A program made the translations under genes and the position numbers. From Ensifer sp. MPMI2T (GTDB lineage Bacteria; Pseudomonadota; Alphaproteobacteria; Rhizobiales; Rhizobiaceae): a stretch of DNA of 64,000 bases. Where the stretch lies: assembly GCF_004827385.1 (NCBI RefSeq), contig NZ_SRXN01000003.1, positions 62,001 through 126,000 on the forward strand, read 5' to 3'. Shown here in pieces: positions 52,536 to 62,317 of the stretch (position 1 is the stretch's first letter; every line of letters begins with the position of its first letter). The notes below the pieces were generated by a model, which worked only from the letters and a program-made list of their open reading frames with translations, was not told where the DNA came from and searched no databases.

Positions 52536-54338
52536 ATGGGTTCCTCCCAAGCTCCGATGCCTTCGGCCCCAGGCCTGCCAGGCATGCCCCTCGGTACCTT
52601 CGAGGACGAAGCGGGAAGCGAGGTCTTCCACGTCATCGACCGGACGCGCGAGGCTGTGATCGGGCAGTTCACCGGCGGCATTTCGCCTGCCGCCCTCATG
52701 CTCGCCCTATTCGATTGGTCGATCCACCTCGCATCGGCGCCTGGGAAACAAATGGAGATCGCCGAGAAGGCGAGAAGCAATGTTGTCAGCCTTCTCTCCT
52801 ATCTGGCCGCGGTCGCGACAAAACCTGACATGCCTCTTTGCATCGAGCCTTTGCCAGGCGACTATCGCTTCGCCTCGGACGGGTGGAGAACCCTGCCTTT
52901 TAGCTTCTGGGCGCAGGCCTTTCTGCTCAATCAGCAATGGTGGCACAACGTGACGCACCGGGTGCCGGGCGTCACCCCGCACCATGAGGAGGTGGTCTCC
53001 TTTGCCGCGCGCCAGTTTCTCGATGTCTTCTCACCGTCCAACCTTCCGTTCACCAATCCGGACGTCATCGCGAAGACCGTTCGGACAGGCGGGATGAACT
53101 TCGCCGAGGGTATCCGCAATTGGATGGAGGACATCAGCCGCGTCGCCACGGGGCGTTCCCCGGTTGGCACCGAGAACTTCGTCGTCGGCAAGAATCTCGC
53201 GGTCACGCCCGGCAGGGTTGTTTATCGCAACCACCTCATAGAGTTGATCCAGTACGCCCCTCAAACGGAAACCGTGGTCGCAGAGCCGTTGCTGATCGTG
53301 CCCGCCTGGATAATGAGGTACTACATCCTCGATCTCTCGCCGGAAAACTCTCTCATCAGGTATCTGGTAGGGAAGGGGTACACGGTCTTCTGCATTTCAT
53401 GGCGCAATCCGACCGCGGCCGACCGCGATCTCACCATGGACGACTACAGGCGGCTTGGCGTAATGGCTGCGCTCGACGCCGTCAACGCCATCGTCCCCGG
53501 ACGAAGAATCCATGCTGCGGGCTATTGCCTGGGCGGCACGTTGTTGTCCATCGCCGCCGCGGCCATGGCGCATAATCGCGACGATCGGCTGGCGACCTTG
53601 ACCCTGTTGGGGGCGCAGACGGACTTCTCCGAGCCTGGCGAACTCGCTCTGTTTGTTGACGATAGCCAGGTGCATTTCCTTGAGAGCATGATGTGGAACC
53701 GTGGCTATCTGTCGGCCGACCAGATGGCGGGCGCGTTTCAGCTCCTCAGAACCAACGATCTCATCTGGTCGCGTGTTGTACGCGACCACATGATGGGCGA
53801 ACGGATGCCGATGAACGATCTGATGGCGTGGAACGCGGACTCTACCCGCATGCCCTACCGGATGCATGCCGAGTATCTCCAACGACTGTATCTCCGCAAC
53901 GAGCTTGCGTCCGGCCGATTCGTGGTCGAGGGGCATACCGCCGCCATCGAGAACATTCGCGTGCCGATGTTCGTCGTCGGCACCGAACGGGATCACGTGG
54001 CGCCATGGCCGTCAGTCTACAAAATCCACTATCTCAGCGACGCCGAGGTGACATTCGTGCTGACCAGCGGTGGCCACAACGCGGGCATAGTGAGCGAGCC
54101 CGGCCATCCGCATCGCCGCTACCGCGTGGCCGTCAAGGGCACCGACGACCCCTGCCTAAACCCGGATGAATGGGTGGAAAAGACGCAAGCCAAGCAGGGA
54201 TCGTGGTGGGGGGAGTGGACCGATTGGCTGGCGGCGCGTTCAGCCGCGCAACTCGTCGCTGCGCCCAGCATGGGGGTGTCGGTGGACGGCTACAGGGCTC
54301 AGGAGGACGCTCCAGGCACATACGTATTCCAGAAGTGA
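52536..54338 (+). CDS. phaC: Class I poly(3-hydroxyalkanoate) synthase
   Basis: 600 residues, typical class I PhaC. The lipase-like box is GYCLGG with catalytic Cys331; the partner Asp is in GTERDHVAPW and His in SGGHNAGIV. The PhaC N-terminal domain (HNVTHRVPGVTPHHEEVVSFAARQFLDVFSPSNLPFTNP) is complete. It polymerises 3-hydroxyacyl-CoA into carbon-storage granules. ATG 52536 has GGAGA seven bases upstream; a longer frame from 52389 is non-homologous. A FixK-like box precedes it and a Ca2+-type ATPase follows, suggesting a low-oxygen unit. phaA/phaB are not here. Confidence 0.9.
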   Translation: MGSSQAPMPSAPGLPGMPLGTFEDEAGSEVFHVIDRTREAVIGQFTGGISPAALMLALFDWSIHLASAPGKQMEIAEKARSNVVSLLSYLAAVATKPDMPLCIEPLPGDYRFASDGWRTLPFSFWAQAFLLNQQWWHNVTHRVPGVTPHHEEVVSFAARQFLDVFSPSNLPFTNPDVIAKTVRTGGMNFAEGIRNWMEDISRVATGRSPVGTENFVVGKNLAVTPGRVVYRNHLIELIQYAPQTETVVAEPLLIVPAWIMRYYILDLSPENSLIRYLVGKGYTVFCISWRNPTAADRDLTMDDYRRLGVMAALDAVNAIVPGRRIHAAGYCLGGTLLSIAAAAMAHNRDDRLATLTLLGAQTDFSEPGELALFVDDSQVHFLESMMWNRGYLSADQMAGAFQLLRTNDLIWSRVVRDHMMGERMPMNDLMAWNADSTRMPYRMHAEYLQRLYLRNELASGRFVVEGHTAAIENIRVPMFVVGTERDHVAPWPSVYKIHYLSDAEVTFVLTSGGHNAGIVSEPGHPHRRYRVAVKGTDDPCLNPDEWVEKTQAKQGSWWGEWTDWLAARSAAQLVAAPSMGVSVDGYRAQEDAPGTYVFQK

Positions 54339-54382
54339 CGCCCGAATATATAGCGGATGCGAACTGGAGACTGTTCAGAGTG

Positions 54383-57145
54383 ATGTTCGAGAAACCGAAA
54401 AGCGGCGGCATGGCCACGGAGACGGCAAGTGCGAGAACTATTGTTGACGCGAAGCCTCACCACTGGCACGCAAGGACAGCCGAGGACATATGCGCGGCGC
54501 TGCAGACGGGCTTCGATGGTCTTTCTCATGGCGAAGCCGCCCACCGCCTGAAGGTCTGCGGCCCGAACGAACTGCCGGCAACCGCTCGCGCCCGCCCGCT
54601 GCTTCGCTTCCTCGCACAGTTCAACAACGCGCTGATCTATTTCCTGCTCAGCGCCGCGATCGCTGCCGTGGCTCTGGGCCATGTCGTAGACGGAGCCGTG
54701 ATTGTGATCGTGGTGCTGGTGAACGCCGTCGTCGGATTCGTCCAGGAGGGGCGGGCCGAACAGGCGCTCGATGCGATCCGCAGCATGATCGCCGCGCAGG
54801 CCACGGTCGTGCGCGAGGGCGAGCGCCACAAGATCGATGCACGTGACATCGTCCCCGGTGACGTGGTCGCGCTTGAGGCTGGCGATAAGGTCCCAGCCGA
54901 TGCCAGACTGCTGCGCGTCCGCGGCCTCGCCGCAGACGAGGCAATCCTCACCGGCGAGTCGGTTGCAGCGGAAAAGAGAGAAGAGCCCGCTCCAGAGAAT
55001 GCCTCGCTCGGCGACCGGTTCTCGATGCTCCATTCGGGGACGCTCATCACCACCGGGCAGGGATATGGCGTGGTGGTGGCGACGGGTGACAAGACCGAGA
55101 TCGGGCGGATATCAAACCTCATTGGCAGGGTGCAGACGCTGACCACGCCGCTGCTGCGCCAGGTCAACGATTTCGGGAGGATGATCACCTGGTTTGCGAT
55201 TGGCACGGCCGCAGCCTTGTTCGCTTTCGCCGTGCTGGTGAGAAGCTATGATTGGCTCGAAGCCCTGATGGTCGTGGTCGCGCTTGCGGTCGGTGTGGTG
55301 CCAGAGGGCCTTCCTGCGGTCATCACCATCACGCTGGCCATCGGAGTCCGTCGGATGGCAGCACGCAACGCGGTCGTGCGACGGCTCCCGGCCGTCGAGA
55401 CGCTGGGAGCCACATCGGTGATCTGCTCCGACAAGACTGGCACGCTGACGAAAAACGAAATGACAGTGCGCCAAGTGGTCACGGCGCTCGGGGTGACGGA
55501 GCTTTCGGGTTCCGGATATGCGCCGGAGGGAAGGCTGATGTCGCCGGGTGGCCGCGAAGCACAGCCGGACGCCGCGCGCGACGAACTGATCCGCGCGGCG
55601 TTGCTTTGCAATGACGCCCGACTTTTGGAACGCGAGGGACAATGGTCCGTGCTCGGGGACCCGATGGAGGGCGCGTTGGTCACGCTTGCGGCGAAGGCCG
55701 GATTTCATCCGGAGACCGAACGGGAAAGGTGGAGCCGACTGGATGAGATCCCGTTTGACGCGCTGCATCGTTTCATGGCGACGCTGCACGACGATCCGGG
55801 CGGCGTACGCCACGTCTTCGTCAAGGGAGCGCCCGAGCGCGTGCTGGCAATGTGCGCCAACCAGGCGGATACGGCTGTCACCAACGCTGTCGATCACGCT
55901 TACTGGCGGCGGTGCATAGATGCAGCGGCCGCTGGCGGTGAGCGCGTGCTCGGTTTTGCAAAGAGGACCGTCGGACAAGACGTTGAAAGGCTGTCGTTCC
56001 AGACGGTCGAGGCCGAGCTGACGTTTCTGGGAGTGACCAGCTTAATCGATCCGCCACGGGAGGAGGCGATCGAGGCGGTGGCGCAGTGCCGCTCGGCCGG
56101 GATCGCCGTCAAGATGATCACCGGTGACCACAACGGAACCGCCGTGGCCATCGCCCGCCAGCTTGCGATCGCCGATGATCCGAGGGCGATCGAAGGCGCA
56201 GTGCTCGACGCCATGTCGGATGAGCAGCTCAGGACAATTGCGGAGGACGTCAGCGTCTTCCCGCGCACCACGCCGGAACACAAGCTCAGGATCGTGCGTG
56301 CGCTGCAGGCGAACGGCAACATCGTCGCCATGACAGGCGATGGCGTCAACGACGCTCCGGCGGTCAAGCAGGCCGACGTCGGCGTCGCGATGGGCCGCAA
56401 AGGCACGGAAGCGGCAAAGGAGGCGGCGCAGATGGTGCTCCTCGACGACAATTTCGCCTCGATTGTCGCAGCCGTCCACGAAGGTCGCACCGTCTATGAC
56501 AACATCCGCAAGGTCATCGGCTGGACTCTCCCTACCAACGGCGGCGAGAGCTTGTGCGTGGTCTTGGCGATCATGCTGGGCCTCACATTGCCGCTGACGG
56601 CCGTGCAGATACTCTGGATCAACATGATCACGGCAATCACGCTCGGGCTGGTGCTCGCATTCGAGCCCCCCGAGCCGAATGTGATGCGCCGCCCGCCGCG
56701 CATGCGGGGTGCGCCGATCCTGTCACGTTTCCTGGTCTGGCGGATGGTATTTGTGTCGTTTCTGTTCATGCTGGGTGCGTTCGGCGTCTTCGAGTACGCG
56801 ATGCATCAGGGCTATGGCGAGGCGGCGGCCCGCACCATGGTCGTCAACACCCTGGTGGTGATGGAGATTTTCTATCTCTTCAATATCCGCTACCTACACA
56901 TGACGTCATTCAGCCTGGTCGGCGCCATGGGAACGCCCGCCGTCCTTGCGGCGATAGCCGCCGTCGTCGCGGCGCAATTCGCCTTCACCTATGCGCCCTT
57001 CATGCACGACTTGTTCGACAGCGCACCGATCGCCCTCACGGATGGTGTCCTGATCATCGTCATCGGATTCGTCTTAATGGTCGTGCTTGAGATCGAAAAG
57101 GTGATCATGCGCAGATTGACGCCGGCGACGGCATATGCGGCCTGA
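54383..57145 (+). CDS. P-type cation-transporting ATPase (type IIA, Ca2+-like)
   Basis: 920 residues if ATG 54383 is used, 911 from ATG 54410. N-terminal cation ATPase domain HHWHARTAEDICAALQTGFDGLS; actuator motif ILTGESVAAEK; membrane motif VVPEGLPAVITITLAIG; phosphorylation site DKTGTLTKNE (Asp350); hinge TGDGVNDAPAVKQADVG. The C-terminal six-helix part ends with a long hydrophobic tail. PEGLP and the M5/M6 pattern point to the Ca2+/SERCA-like IIA group. It should expel Ca2+ or a similar cation. It starts about 45 bases after phaC and is probably co-transcribed. Confidence 0.9.
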   Translation: MFEKPKSGGMATETASARTIVDAKPHHWHARTAEDICAALQTGFDGLSHGEAAHRLKVCGPNELPATARARPLLRFLAQFNNALIYFLLSAAIAAVALGHVVDGAVIVIVVLVNAVVGFVQEGRAEQALDAIRSMIAAQATVVREGERHKIDARDIVPGDVVALEAGDKVPADARLLRVRGLAADEAILTGESVAAEKREEPAPENASLGDRFSMLHSGTLITTGQGYGVVVATGDKTEIGRISNLIGRVQTLTTPLLRQVNDFGRMITWFAIGTAAALFAFAVLVRSYDWLEALMVVVALAVGVVPEGLPAVITITLAIGVRRMAARNAVVRRLPAVETLGATSVICSDKTGTLTKNEMTVRQVVTALGVTELSGSGYAPEGRLMSPGGREAQPDAARDELIRAALLCNDARLLEREGQWSVLGDPMEGALVTLAAKAGFHPETERERWSRLDEIPFDALHRFMATLHDDPGGVRHVFVKGAPERVLAMCANQADTAVTNAVDHAYWRRCIDAAAAGGERVLGFAKRTVGQDVERLSFQTVEAELTFLGVTSLIDPPREEAIEAVAQCRSAGIAVKMITGDHNGTAVAIARQLAIADDPRAIEGAVLDAMSDEQLRTIAEDVSVFPRTTPEHKLRIVRALQANGNIVAMTGDGVNDAPAVKQADVGVAMGRKGTEAAKEAAQMVLLDDNFASIVAAVHEGRTVYDNIRKVIGWTLPTNGGESLCVVLAIMLGLTLPLTAVQILWINMITAITLGLVLAFEPPEPNVMRRPPRMRGAPILSRFLVWRMVFVSFLFMLGAFGVFEYAMHQGYGEAAARTMVVNTLVVMEIFYLFNIRYLHMTSFSLVGAMGTPAVLAAIAAVVAAQFAFTYAPFMHDLFDSAPIALTDGVLIIVIGFVLMVVLEIEKVIMRRLTPATAYAA

Positions 57146-57188
57146 TCGAAGGACCGCATCAGCGGTATTCACCGGGGATGGGACTTGC

Positions 57189-58580
57189 TCAAGGCTCGCG
57201 GATTGCGTCGTCGAGACCTCGCAGGAGCGGATAGAGGAAGTAGGAAATAACAGTTCGACGGCCGACCTTGATTTCTGCAGAGACCGTCATGCCGGGCAGA
57301 AGGCGCACGGTCCCGGGCGGTGCACGGAGCTCGCTGTCACCGAGCGAAACGCGCGCCTTGAAGAACGGAGCCCCTGCCTGGCCCGCTGACGCGTCCTGCT
57401 GGTTTGGCGTGAAGGCGTCGCGGCTGATCGTCCGGAGCGAGCCGGACGCGGTGCCATATTTCTGGAACGGATAGGCATCGAATTTGATGCGGACCTCCTC
57501 GTCGACGGTGACGCGGCCGATATCGCGGGCATTGATCTCGACCTCCGCCTCAAGGGGCACGTTGAGAGGTACCAGCGTGACGATCGGCTCGGCCTCGCGC
57601 ACGACCGATCCGACCGAGCGTTGGGCAAGATCAAGCACGACGGCGTCGGCGGGTGCGGTCAGTGCCACCATCTCGCGGCGCAACTCCATCTTCTTCAATT
57701 CCGTACTCGCCGTATCGCGCTGGCCGCGCAACTCTACGAGCTGCTCCGTCGTTGTGCGACGGAAATCCTCGATGAACGCCTGCCGATCCGCCCTGAGCCT
57801 TGCCAGAGCATGTTCGGCCTCAGCTGACTTGCCGCGCAGTTGCGAGAGATTGGCATCGACGTCGAGGCGCGCATCGCGCGAACTGAGGAAATTGATGAGC
57901 GAACCTTTCTCCTTTTTGTAGAGCGTCTCACGCGCATTCTCGATCCGGGTGAGGCTCTCCCGCCGGTCGAGCAGGATGACCTCCTGGCTCTTGCCGGCCT
58001 CGATTGCGGCACGTTGCCCCGCGATCTGCTGATCGAAATTCTGGAGTTGAGCGACATAAAATGCTCGCCGCTGACCAAAGAGCTGCAGCTGCAGCCGTTC
58101 CTCGGGCGAATTGCCCGCGATCAAGGAATAATCGGCGTCGTCGAGTTCCGCTTCGATGCGCCTTATCTGCGCATCGAACGCCGCAAGCTTTACCCGTTGC
58201 TGGTCGAAATCCGACTGGCTGAATGTTGCATCAAGCATCACGAGCGCCTGACCCGCGCGCACCACCTCTCCGGTCGTCACATCGATCGAACGAACGATGG
58301 AGGTTTCCAGCGGCTGCAGGATAATGGTCGGCCTTGTCGTCACCAGCTTGCCGGGCGCAACCACGACTTCGTCGATCAATGAGATCGAGGCCCACAGAAC
58401 CGCGGCGGCGATGAGGGCCGCGATGCCGTAGAGCGTCAGCCGAGCGATCCTCGGCGGTACGCGTTCCTCCAGTTCCACCGCGTCAGATTGAAACTCCGCA
58501 ATGATCGGCGGCAGCGGCCGTCTTCCGATCAGGTCGCCGTCAGGGATGATATTTGCGGGTTGCCGGCCGTGTGCGCTCAT
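57189..58580 (-). CDS. Type I secretion membrane fusion protein (HlyD family)
   Basis: 463 residues. One membrane helix near the N-terminus (LTLYGIAALIAAAVLWASISL), then the barrel-sandwich half VVVAPGKLVTTRPTIILQPLETSIVRSIDVTTGEVVRAGQALVMLD. A long coiled coil spans about 140-290, and the C-terminal half-motif is RLLPGMTVSAEIKVGRRTVISYFLYPL. It bridges the inner-membrane ABC exporter and an outer-membrane TolC. The start overlaps the exporter stop (ATGA). No TolC gene is in the window, so a genomic one must be used. Confidence 0.92.
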   Translation of the reverse strand: MSAHGRQPANIIPDGDLIGRRPLPPIIAEFQSDAVELEERVPPRIARLTLYGIAALIAAAVLWASISLIDEVVVAPGKLVTTRPTIILQPLETSIVRSIDVTTGEVVRAGQALVMLDATFSQSDFDQQRVKLAAFDAQIRRIEAELDDADYSLIAGNSPEERLQLQLFGQRRAFYVAQLQNFDQQIAGQRAAIEAGKSQEVILLDRRESLTRIENARETLYKKEKGSLINFLSSRDARLDVDANLSQLRGKSAEAEHALARLRADRQAFIEDFRRTTTEQLVELRGQRDTASTELKKMELRREMVALTAPADAVVLDLAQRSVGSVVREAEPIVTLVPLNVPLEAEVEINARDIGRVTVDEEVRIKFDAYPFQKYGTASGSLRTISRDAFTPNQQDASAGQAGAPFFKARVSLGDSELRAPPGTVRLLPGMTVSAEIKVGRRTVISYFLYPLLRGLDDAIREP

Positions 58581-60721
58581 GCGGACTGCCTTGTCTGCTG
58601 CGACCACAGGTGGCGATAGGTCATGCAGCGTGAAACAAGCTGGTCGTGGCGACCGATATCGGCGATCTTGCCGCGCTCGATGACGAGGATCGCATCAGCA
58701 TCGACGAGTGTGGACAGGCGGTGCGAGACGATGATGACAGTGCGTCCCTCGGCGATCTTGGAGAGGTTCTGTCTGACGATGGCCTCACTATCGGGGTCAA
58801 GAGCACTTGTCGCCTCGTCGAGAATGAGCAATCTGGGATCGGTGATCAGCGCGCGGGCGATGGCAAGACGCTGCTTCTGGCCGCCGGAGAGATTGGAGGC
58901 ATTTTCCTCGAGCAGGGTTTCGAAGCCGCGAGGCAGCCGCTCGATGAATTCCTCGGCGCCGGCGATGCGCGCGGCCGCGGCGATCTCCTCGATGCTCGCA
59001 TCCGTCCTTGCCGCCGCGATGTTTTCGCGAACGGTTCCTCGGAAGAGGAAATTGTCCTGCAGCACGACGCCGATGCTCTTTCTCAAGTGAACGAGATCGA
59101 TCTCGCGGCTGTCATGGCCGTCTATGCGCACGAGTCCCTGCTGGTTCTGATAAAGGCCCTGGATAAGCCGGGTGACGGTCGTCTTTCCCGAGCCGCTCTT
59201 GCCGACGATGCCGAAGACGGAGCCCGCGGGAACAGTGAAAGAGACATCGTCGAGTGCAGGAGGACCGTCGGGCCCGTACCGGAAAGTCACCCTGTCGAAC
59301 TCGATCAGCCCTTTGAGATCGGGCCTCAGCCCACGTCCACGCCCGAATTGCTCCGGGCGTTGGTTCATGATCTCGCCGAGCATGCGCACGGAAAGCGCCA
59401 CTTCCTGATATTCGTGGATCATGGTGACGATCTGGACAAGCGGCCCGGAAACCCGGCCGGCCAGCATGTTGAATGCGACGAGCGCACCGATTGTCATTGA
59501 CCCGCTGAACACATCGAGCGCGCCCAACCCGACGATCGCGACGCTCATCAGCTTTTCCAGGAGCCCCGTGATAGCCTGCGCGAAGGTCGAAATCTTCTCG
59601 ACGCGAAAGCGCACGGAGATCGAGCGCGCCGAATGGTCGTCCCACACTCGGCGCTGGCGCGGCTCAAGCGCCAGTGACTTGACCGTACGCATGCCGTGGA
59701 CCGTTTCCACGAGCATGGCCTGTCGATCGCCTTCAGCCTGATAGAGGGCTTGGAGCCGTTGCTGGAATGGTCCTACCAGCGTCATTATGACGAGTCCAAC
59801 CAGCGCTGCAAAGCCGAGCACCACGAAGGTGAGCTTGACGCTATAGAGGGCGAGGATCGGCACGAACACGAGGAGCGAAAGCCCGTCGAGCAGGGTGAGG
59901 AAGAGCCTGCCGGTCAGAAATTCGCGAATGCGGCCGGTCTGCTGCATATGCTTGACGAGGACACCGGCGGACGCCTGTTCGAAGAGCGCGATCGGCAGGT
60001 TCAGGAGATGCCCGAAGGTGCGTGTTGCTATTCTGATATCGATCTTGTTCGTCGCGTAGAGGAGGAGATAGCGCCGCAGGAAGGAGAAGGCGGCATCGAA
60101 GACCAGGGCGACCGCGATGCCGATGGTGAGGACCGTCAGCGTCGCGTAACTCTGATGCACCAGCACCTTGTCGATGACGAGCTGGAAAAAGACCGGCGTC
60201 GTCAGGCCGAGCCCGTAAAGGGCGATGGCCGCAAGTGCCACGTCCCGGAAAAGCCCGCGTTGGCGTATGATCTCTGGCAAAAACCAGCGAAAGCCGAAGG
60301 GCTGGTCATCGTCGCCGAGACGGTAGTTGCGCTTCAGGAGGATCGCGGAGCCGCGCCAGGCCTTGGAAAACTGGCTCTCATTCAGGAGAATGAATTCGGG
60401 GCGCGCCGCGAGCGGATCGAGAATACGGATCGCCTCCTCCTCGCTGTCGGTCGCAACGCCGGCGATGACGACCCAATTGCCGTTCTCGAGTTCGGCAAGC
60501 ACGGGATAGGCGCCACCCATTTGAAAAAGCGAACGCCAGGTGAGATGTACGTGCCGGGCACGCAAACCGGCATCCTTCGCCATGCGAAGGAGCTGCCGGG
60601 TCGCGACCGCTTGGTCCCCCAATGCGTAGTCATGGAGCAGCCGTTCGGGCGAAAGGTCGATGCCATGGTGACGGGCGACAAGGACCAGACACTGAAGACT
60701 GGTATGCGGATTGGTACTCAT
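58577..60721 (-). CDS. Type I secretion ABC exporter (HlyB family, C39-like domain)
   Basis: 714 residues. The N-terminal ~130 residues are a C39-peptidase-like domain lacking the catalytic cysteine motif (it reads SLQCLVLVARHHGIDLS), as in HlyB of RTX exporters, so it recognises rather than cleaves. Then six membrane helices, Walker A GKSGSGKTT, signature LSGGQKQRLAIARAL and LLILDEATSALD. ATG 60721; a GTG lies just before. It is the motor for export of a C-terminally tagged protein, very likely the repeat protein at 62318. Its HlyD partner is coupled downstream. Confidence 0.93.
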   Translation of the reverse strand: MSTNPHTSLQCLVLVARHHGIDLSPERLLHDYALGDQAVATRQLLRMAKDAGLRARHVHLTWRSLFQMGGAYPVLAELENGNWVVIAGVATDSEEEAIRILDPLAARPEFILLNESQFSKAWRGSAILLKRNYRLGDDDQPFGFRWFLPEIIRQRGLFRDVALAAIALYGLGLTTPVFFQLVIDKVLVHQSYATLTVLTIGIAVALVFDAAFSFLRRYLLLYATNKIDIRIATRTFGHLLNLPIALFEQASAGVLVKHMQQTGRIREFLTGRLFLTLLDGLSLLVFVPILALYSVKLTFVVLGFAALVGLVIMTLVGPFQQRLQALYQAEGDRQAMLVETVHGMRTVKSLALEPRQRRVWDDHSARSISVRFRVEKISTFAQAITGLLEKLMSVAIVGLGALDVFSGSMTIGALVAFNMLAGRVSGPLVQIVTMIHEYQEVALSVRMLGEIMNQRPEQFGRGRGLRPDLKGLIEFDRVTFRYGPDGPPALDDVSFTVPAGSVFGIVGKSGSGKTTVTRLIQGLYQNQQGLVRIDGHDSREIDLVHLRKSIGVVLQDNFLFRGTVRENIAAARTDASIEEIAAAARIAGAEEFIERLPRGFETLLEENASNLSGGQKQRLAIARALITDPRLLILDEATSALDPDSEAIVRQNLSKIAEGRTVIIVSHRLSTLVDADAILVIERGKIADIGRHDQLVSRCMTYRHLWSQQTRQSA

Positions 60722-60751
60722 CACCCGCCCCAGAAATCGCTGCGCTTCGGA

Positions 60752-61057
60752 TCAATTGAAGTTCGGTGAGGCGTTGGCTGTCATCTGCCCCTGTTGTGTG
60801 TCGCCCGCCGGAAGTTTCTGGATATCGCCGATCCGTCGAACCGCGCCTGCCTCAACGAGGCCGGTAAGCGCCTTCTGCATAAGGTCCACGGCATTGGCGA
60901 ACGCATCCACCGGCATGATGATCCGCTGCCGGAACGCCGGCTTCGGGTTGTTCTTCTCATCCCGTTCGGTGGCGGAGAGCGACATCAGGTCGATCCTGAC
61001 GATCGTTCCAGTGACAGTGATCTCGCCGATGCCGTCTGAATAAAGTTCCGTGCTCAT
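60752..61057 (-). CDS. Small protein of unknown function in the type I secretion cluster
   Basis: 101 residues, soluble, no signal peptide. ITVTGTIVRIDLMSLSATERDEKNNPKPAFRQRIIMPVDAFANAVDLMQKALTGLVEAGAVRRI suggests a beta strand region followed by an amphipathic helix. I do not recognise the family beyond its frequent place between T1SS genes and their substrates in rhizobia. GGGAG six bases before ATG 61057 supports expression. It may act as a substrate-holding factor; this is inference. Confidence 0.7.
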   Translation of the reverse strand: MSTELYSDGIGEITVTGTIVRIDLMSLSATERDEKNNPKPAFRQRIIMPVDAFANAVDLMQKALTGLVEAGAVRRIGDIQKLPAGDTQQGQMTANASPNFN

Positions 61058-61082
61058 CTTCTACTCCCTACCTTCGAGCTGA

Positions 61083-62309
61083 TCATGCGGCAGGCGCGTG
61101 CTGCCATGCTGGAAACGGATCACGCAGACCGCGGGCAAGCTGCGGATCGAAGCCGGTCTCTTCGCCGATCAGGCAGTCGTCTAGGGCAGCGCGGATCGCT
61201 GTCTCGGCAAGACCCGCCCCGATGAAGACGAGTTCCTGCCGGCGATCGCCCCAGACGGCGCTCCAATGCCGATCGAGTAATTCGCGGAACTGCGGATAAC
61301 GGGGCCAGTGCGCCTTCGGCACCGATACCCACCAAAGGCCCTTTGCCTCGGTGCGGCGCTGCGTCCCCGCGATCGAAAGCTGGCCGATCCAGTCGGGACG
61401 CGTCGCCAGCCAGAAATGCCCCTTGGCACGAATGAGGCCCGTCCATTCTTTCGCGAGGAAGTCCTCGAACTTCGCGGGATCGAAGGGACGTCGCGCCCGG
61501 TACACGAAACTGGTGATCCCGTATTCTTCGGTTTCGGGGACATGGTCGCCCCAGCCATAGAGTTCCTTGTGCCACAGCGGGTGTCGCGCCGACTTCGTCT
61601 CGCTGAAAAGGCCGGTATCGAGGACCGTGGCGAGCGGCAGGCGACCGAAATCGGTCTCTATGACGCGTGCATCGGGATTAAGCGCCGCGATGATCCGGCG
61701 CACCGTCGTTCGCGTTTCGACGCTCACGTCCGAGATCTTGTTGATTACCACGACATCGGCGAATTCGATCTGCTCGACGAGAAGATCGATCAGGGTGCGC
61801 TTGTCGTCCTCGTCGCGGGCCTCGCCGCGGTCGGCGAGAAAATCCGTGCTCGAGTAGTCGGAGAGCAGGTTCACCGCGTCGACCACCGAGACCATGGTAT
61901 CGAGCCGGGCGACGTCACAAAGCGCTGCACCTGTTTCATCCCTGAAGGAGAAGGTCGCGGCGATCGGCAAAGGCTCGGCAATGCCCGTGCCCTCGATCAG
62001 CAGATAGTCGAAGCGTCCTTCTGCCGCCAGGCGGCGAACCTCGGCAAGCAGGTCCGCGCGAAGCGTGCAGCATATGCACCCGTTGGTCAGTTCGACCAGC
62101 GTCTCGTCGGTGCGCGAAAGGTCGGCGCCCCCGTCGCGAACGAGGTCCGCATCGATGCTGATCTCGCTCATGTCGTTGACGATCACCGCGACGCGATAGC
62201 CCTCGCGGTTGCGAAGAATATGGTTCAGCAGCGTCGTCTTGCCTGCGCCCAGAAAGCCGGCAAGCACCGTAACCGGCAGTCGATCGTCACGCGTCGTTCC
62301 TCTCTCCAT
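61083..62309 (-). CDS. CobW/P47K-family GTPase, metallochaperone (ZNG1/ZigA-like)
   Basis: 408 residues. N-terminal G3E GTPase: Walker [12 protein letters not shown], metal site [11 protein letters not shown] (CxCC), Walker [18 protein letters not shown]. The C-terminal CobW domain (about 290-405) contains [13 protein letters not shown] and [19 protein letters not shown]0523 members deliver zinc or nickel, often under metal limitation. It sits between the T1SS genes and the repeat protein on the same strand; a link between metal status and export of the protein is possible. No Zur box was recognised. Confidence 0.9.
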   Translation of the reverse strand: MERGTTRDDRLPVTVLAGFLGAGKTTLLNHILRNREGYRVAVIVNDMSEISIDADLVRDGGADLSRTDETLVELTNGCICCTLRADLLAEVRRLAAEGRFDYLLIEGTGIAEPLPIAATFSFRDETGAALCDVARLDTMVSVVDAVNLLSDYSSTDFLADRGEARDEDDKRTLIDLLVEQIEFADVVVINKISDVSVETRTTVRRIIAALNPDARVIETDFGRLPLATVLDTGLFSETKSARHPLWHKELYGWGDHVPETEEYGITSFVYRARRPFDPAKFEDFLAKEWTGLIRAKGHFWLATRPDWIGQLSIAGTQRRTEAKGLWWVSVPKAHWPRYPQFRELLDRHWSAVWGDRRQELVFIGAGLAETAIRAALDDCLIGEETGFDPQLARGLRDPFPAWQHAPAA

Positions 62310-62317
62310 GCCAGCCC

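Noticed and set aside
57146-57188. Possible terminator between the convergent P-ATPase and HlyD genes
   Set aside because: Only 43 bases, with no stem followed by a U run that I can support.
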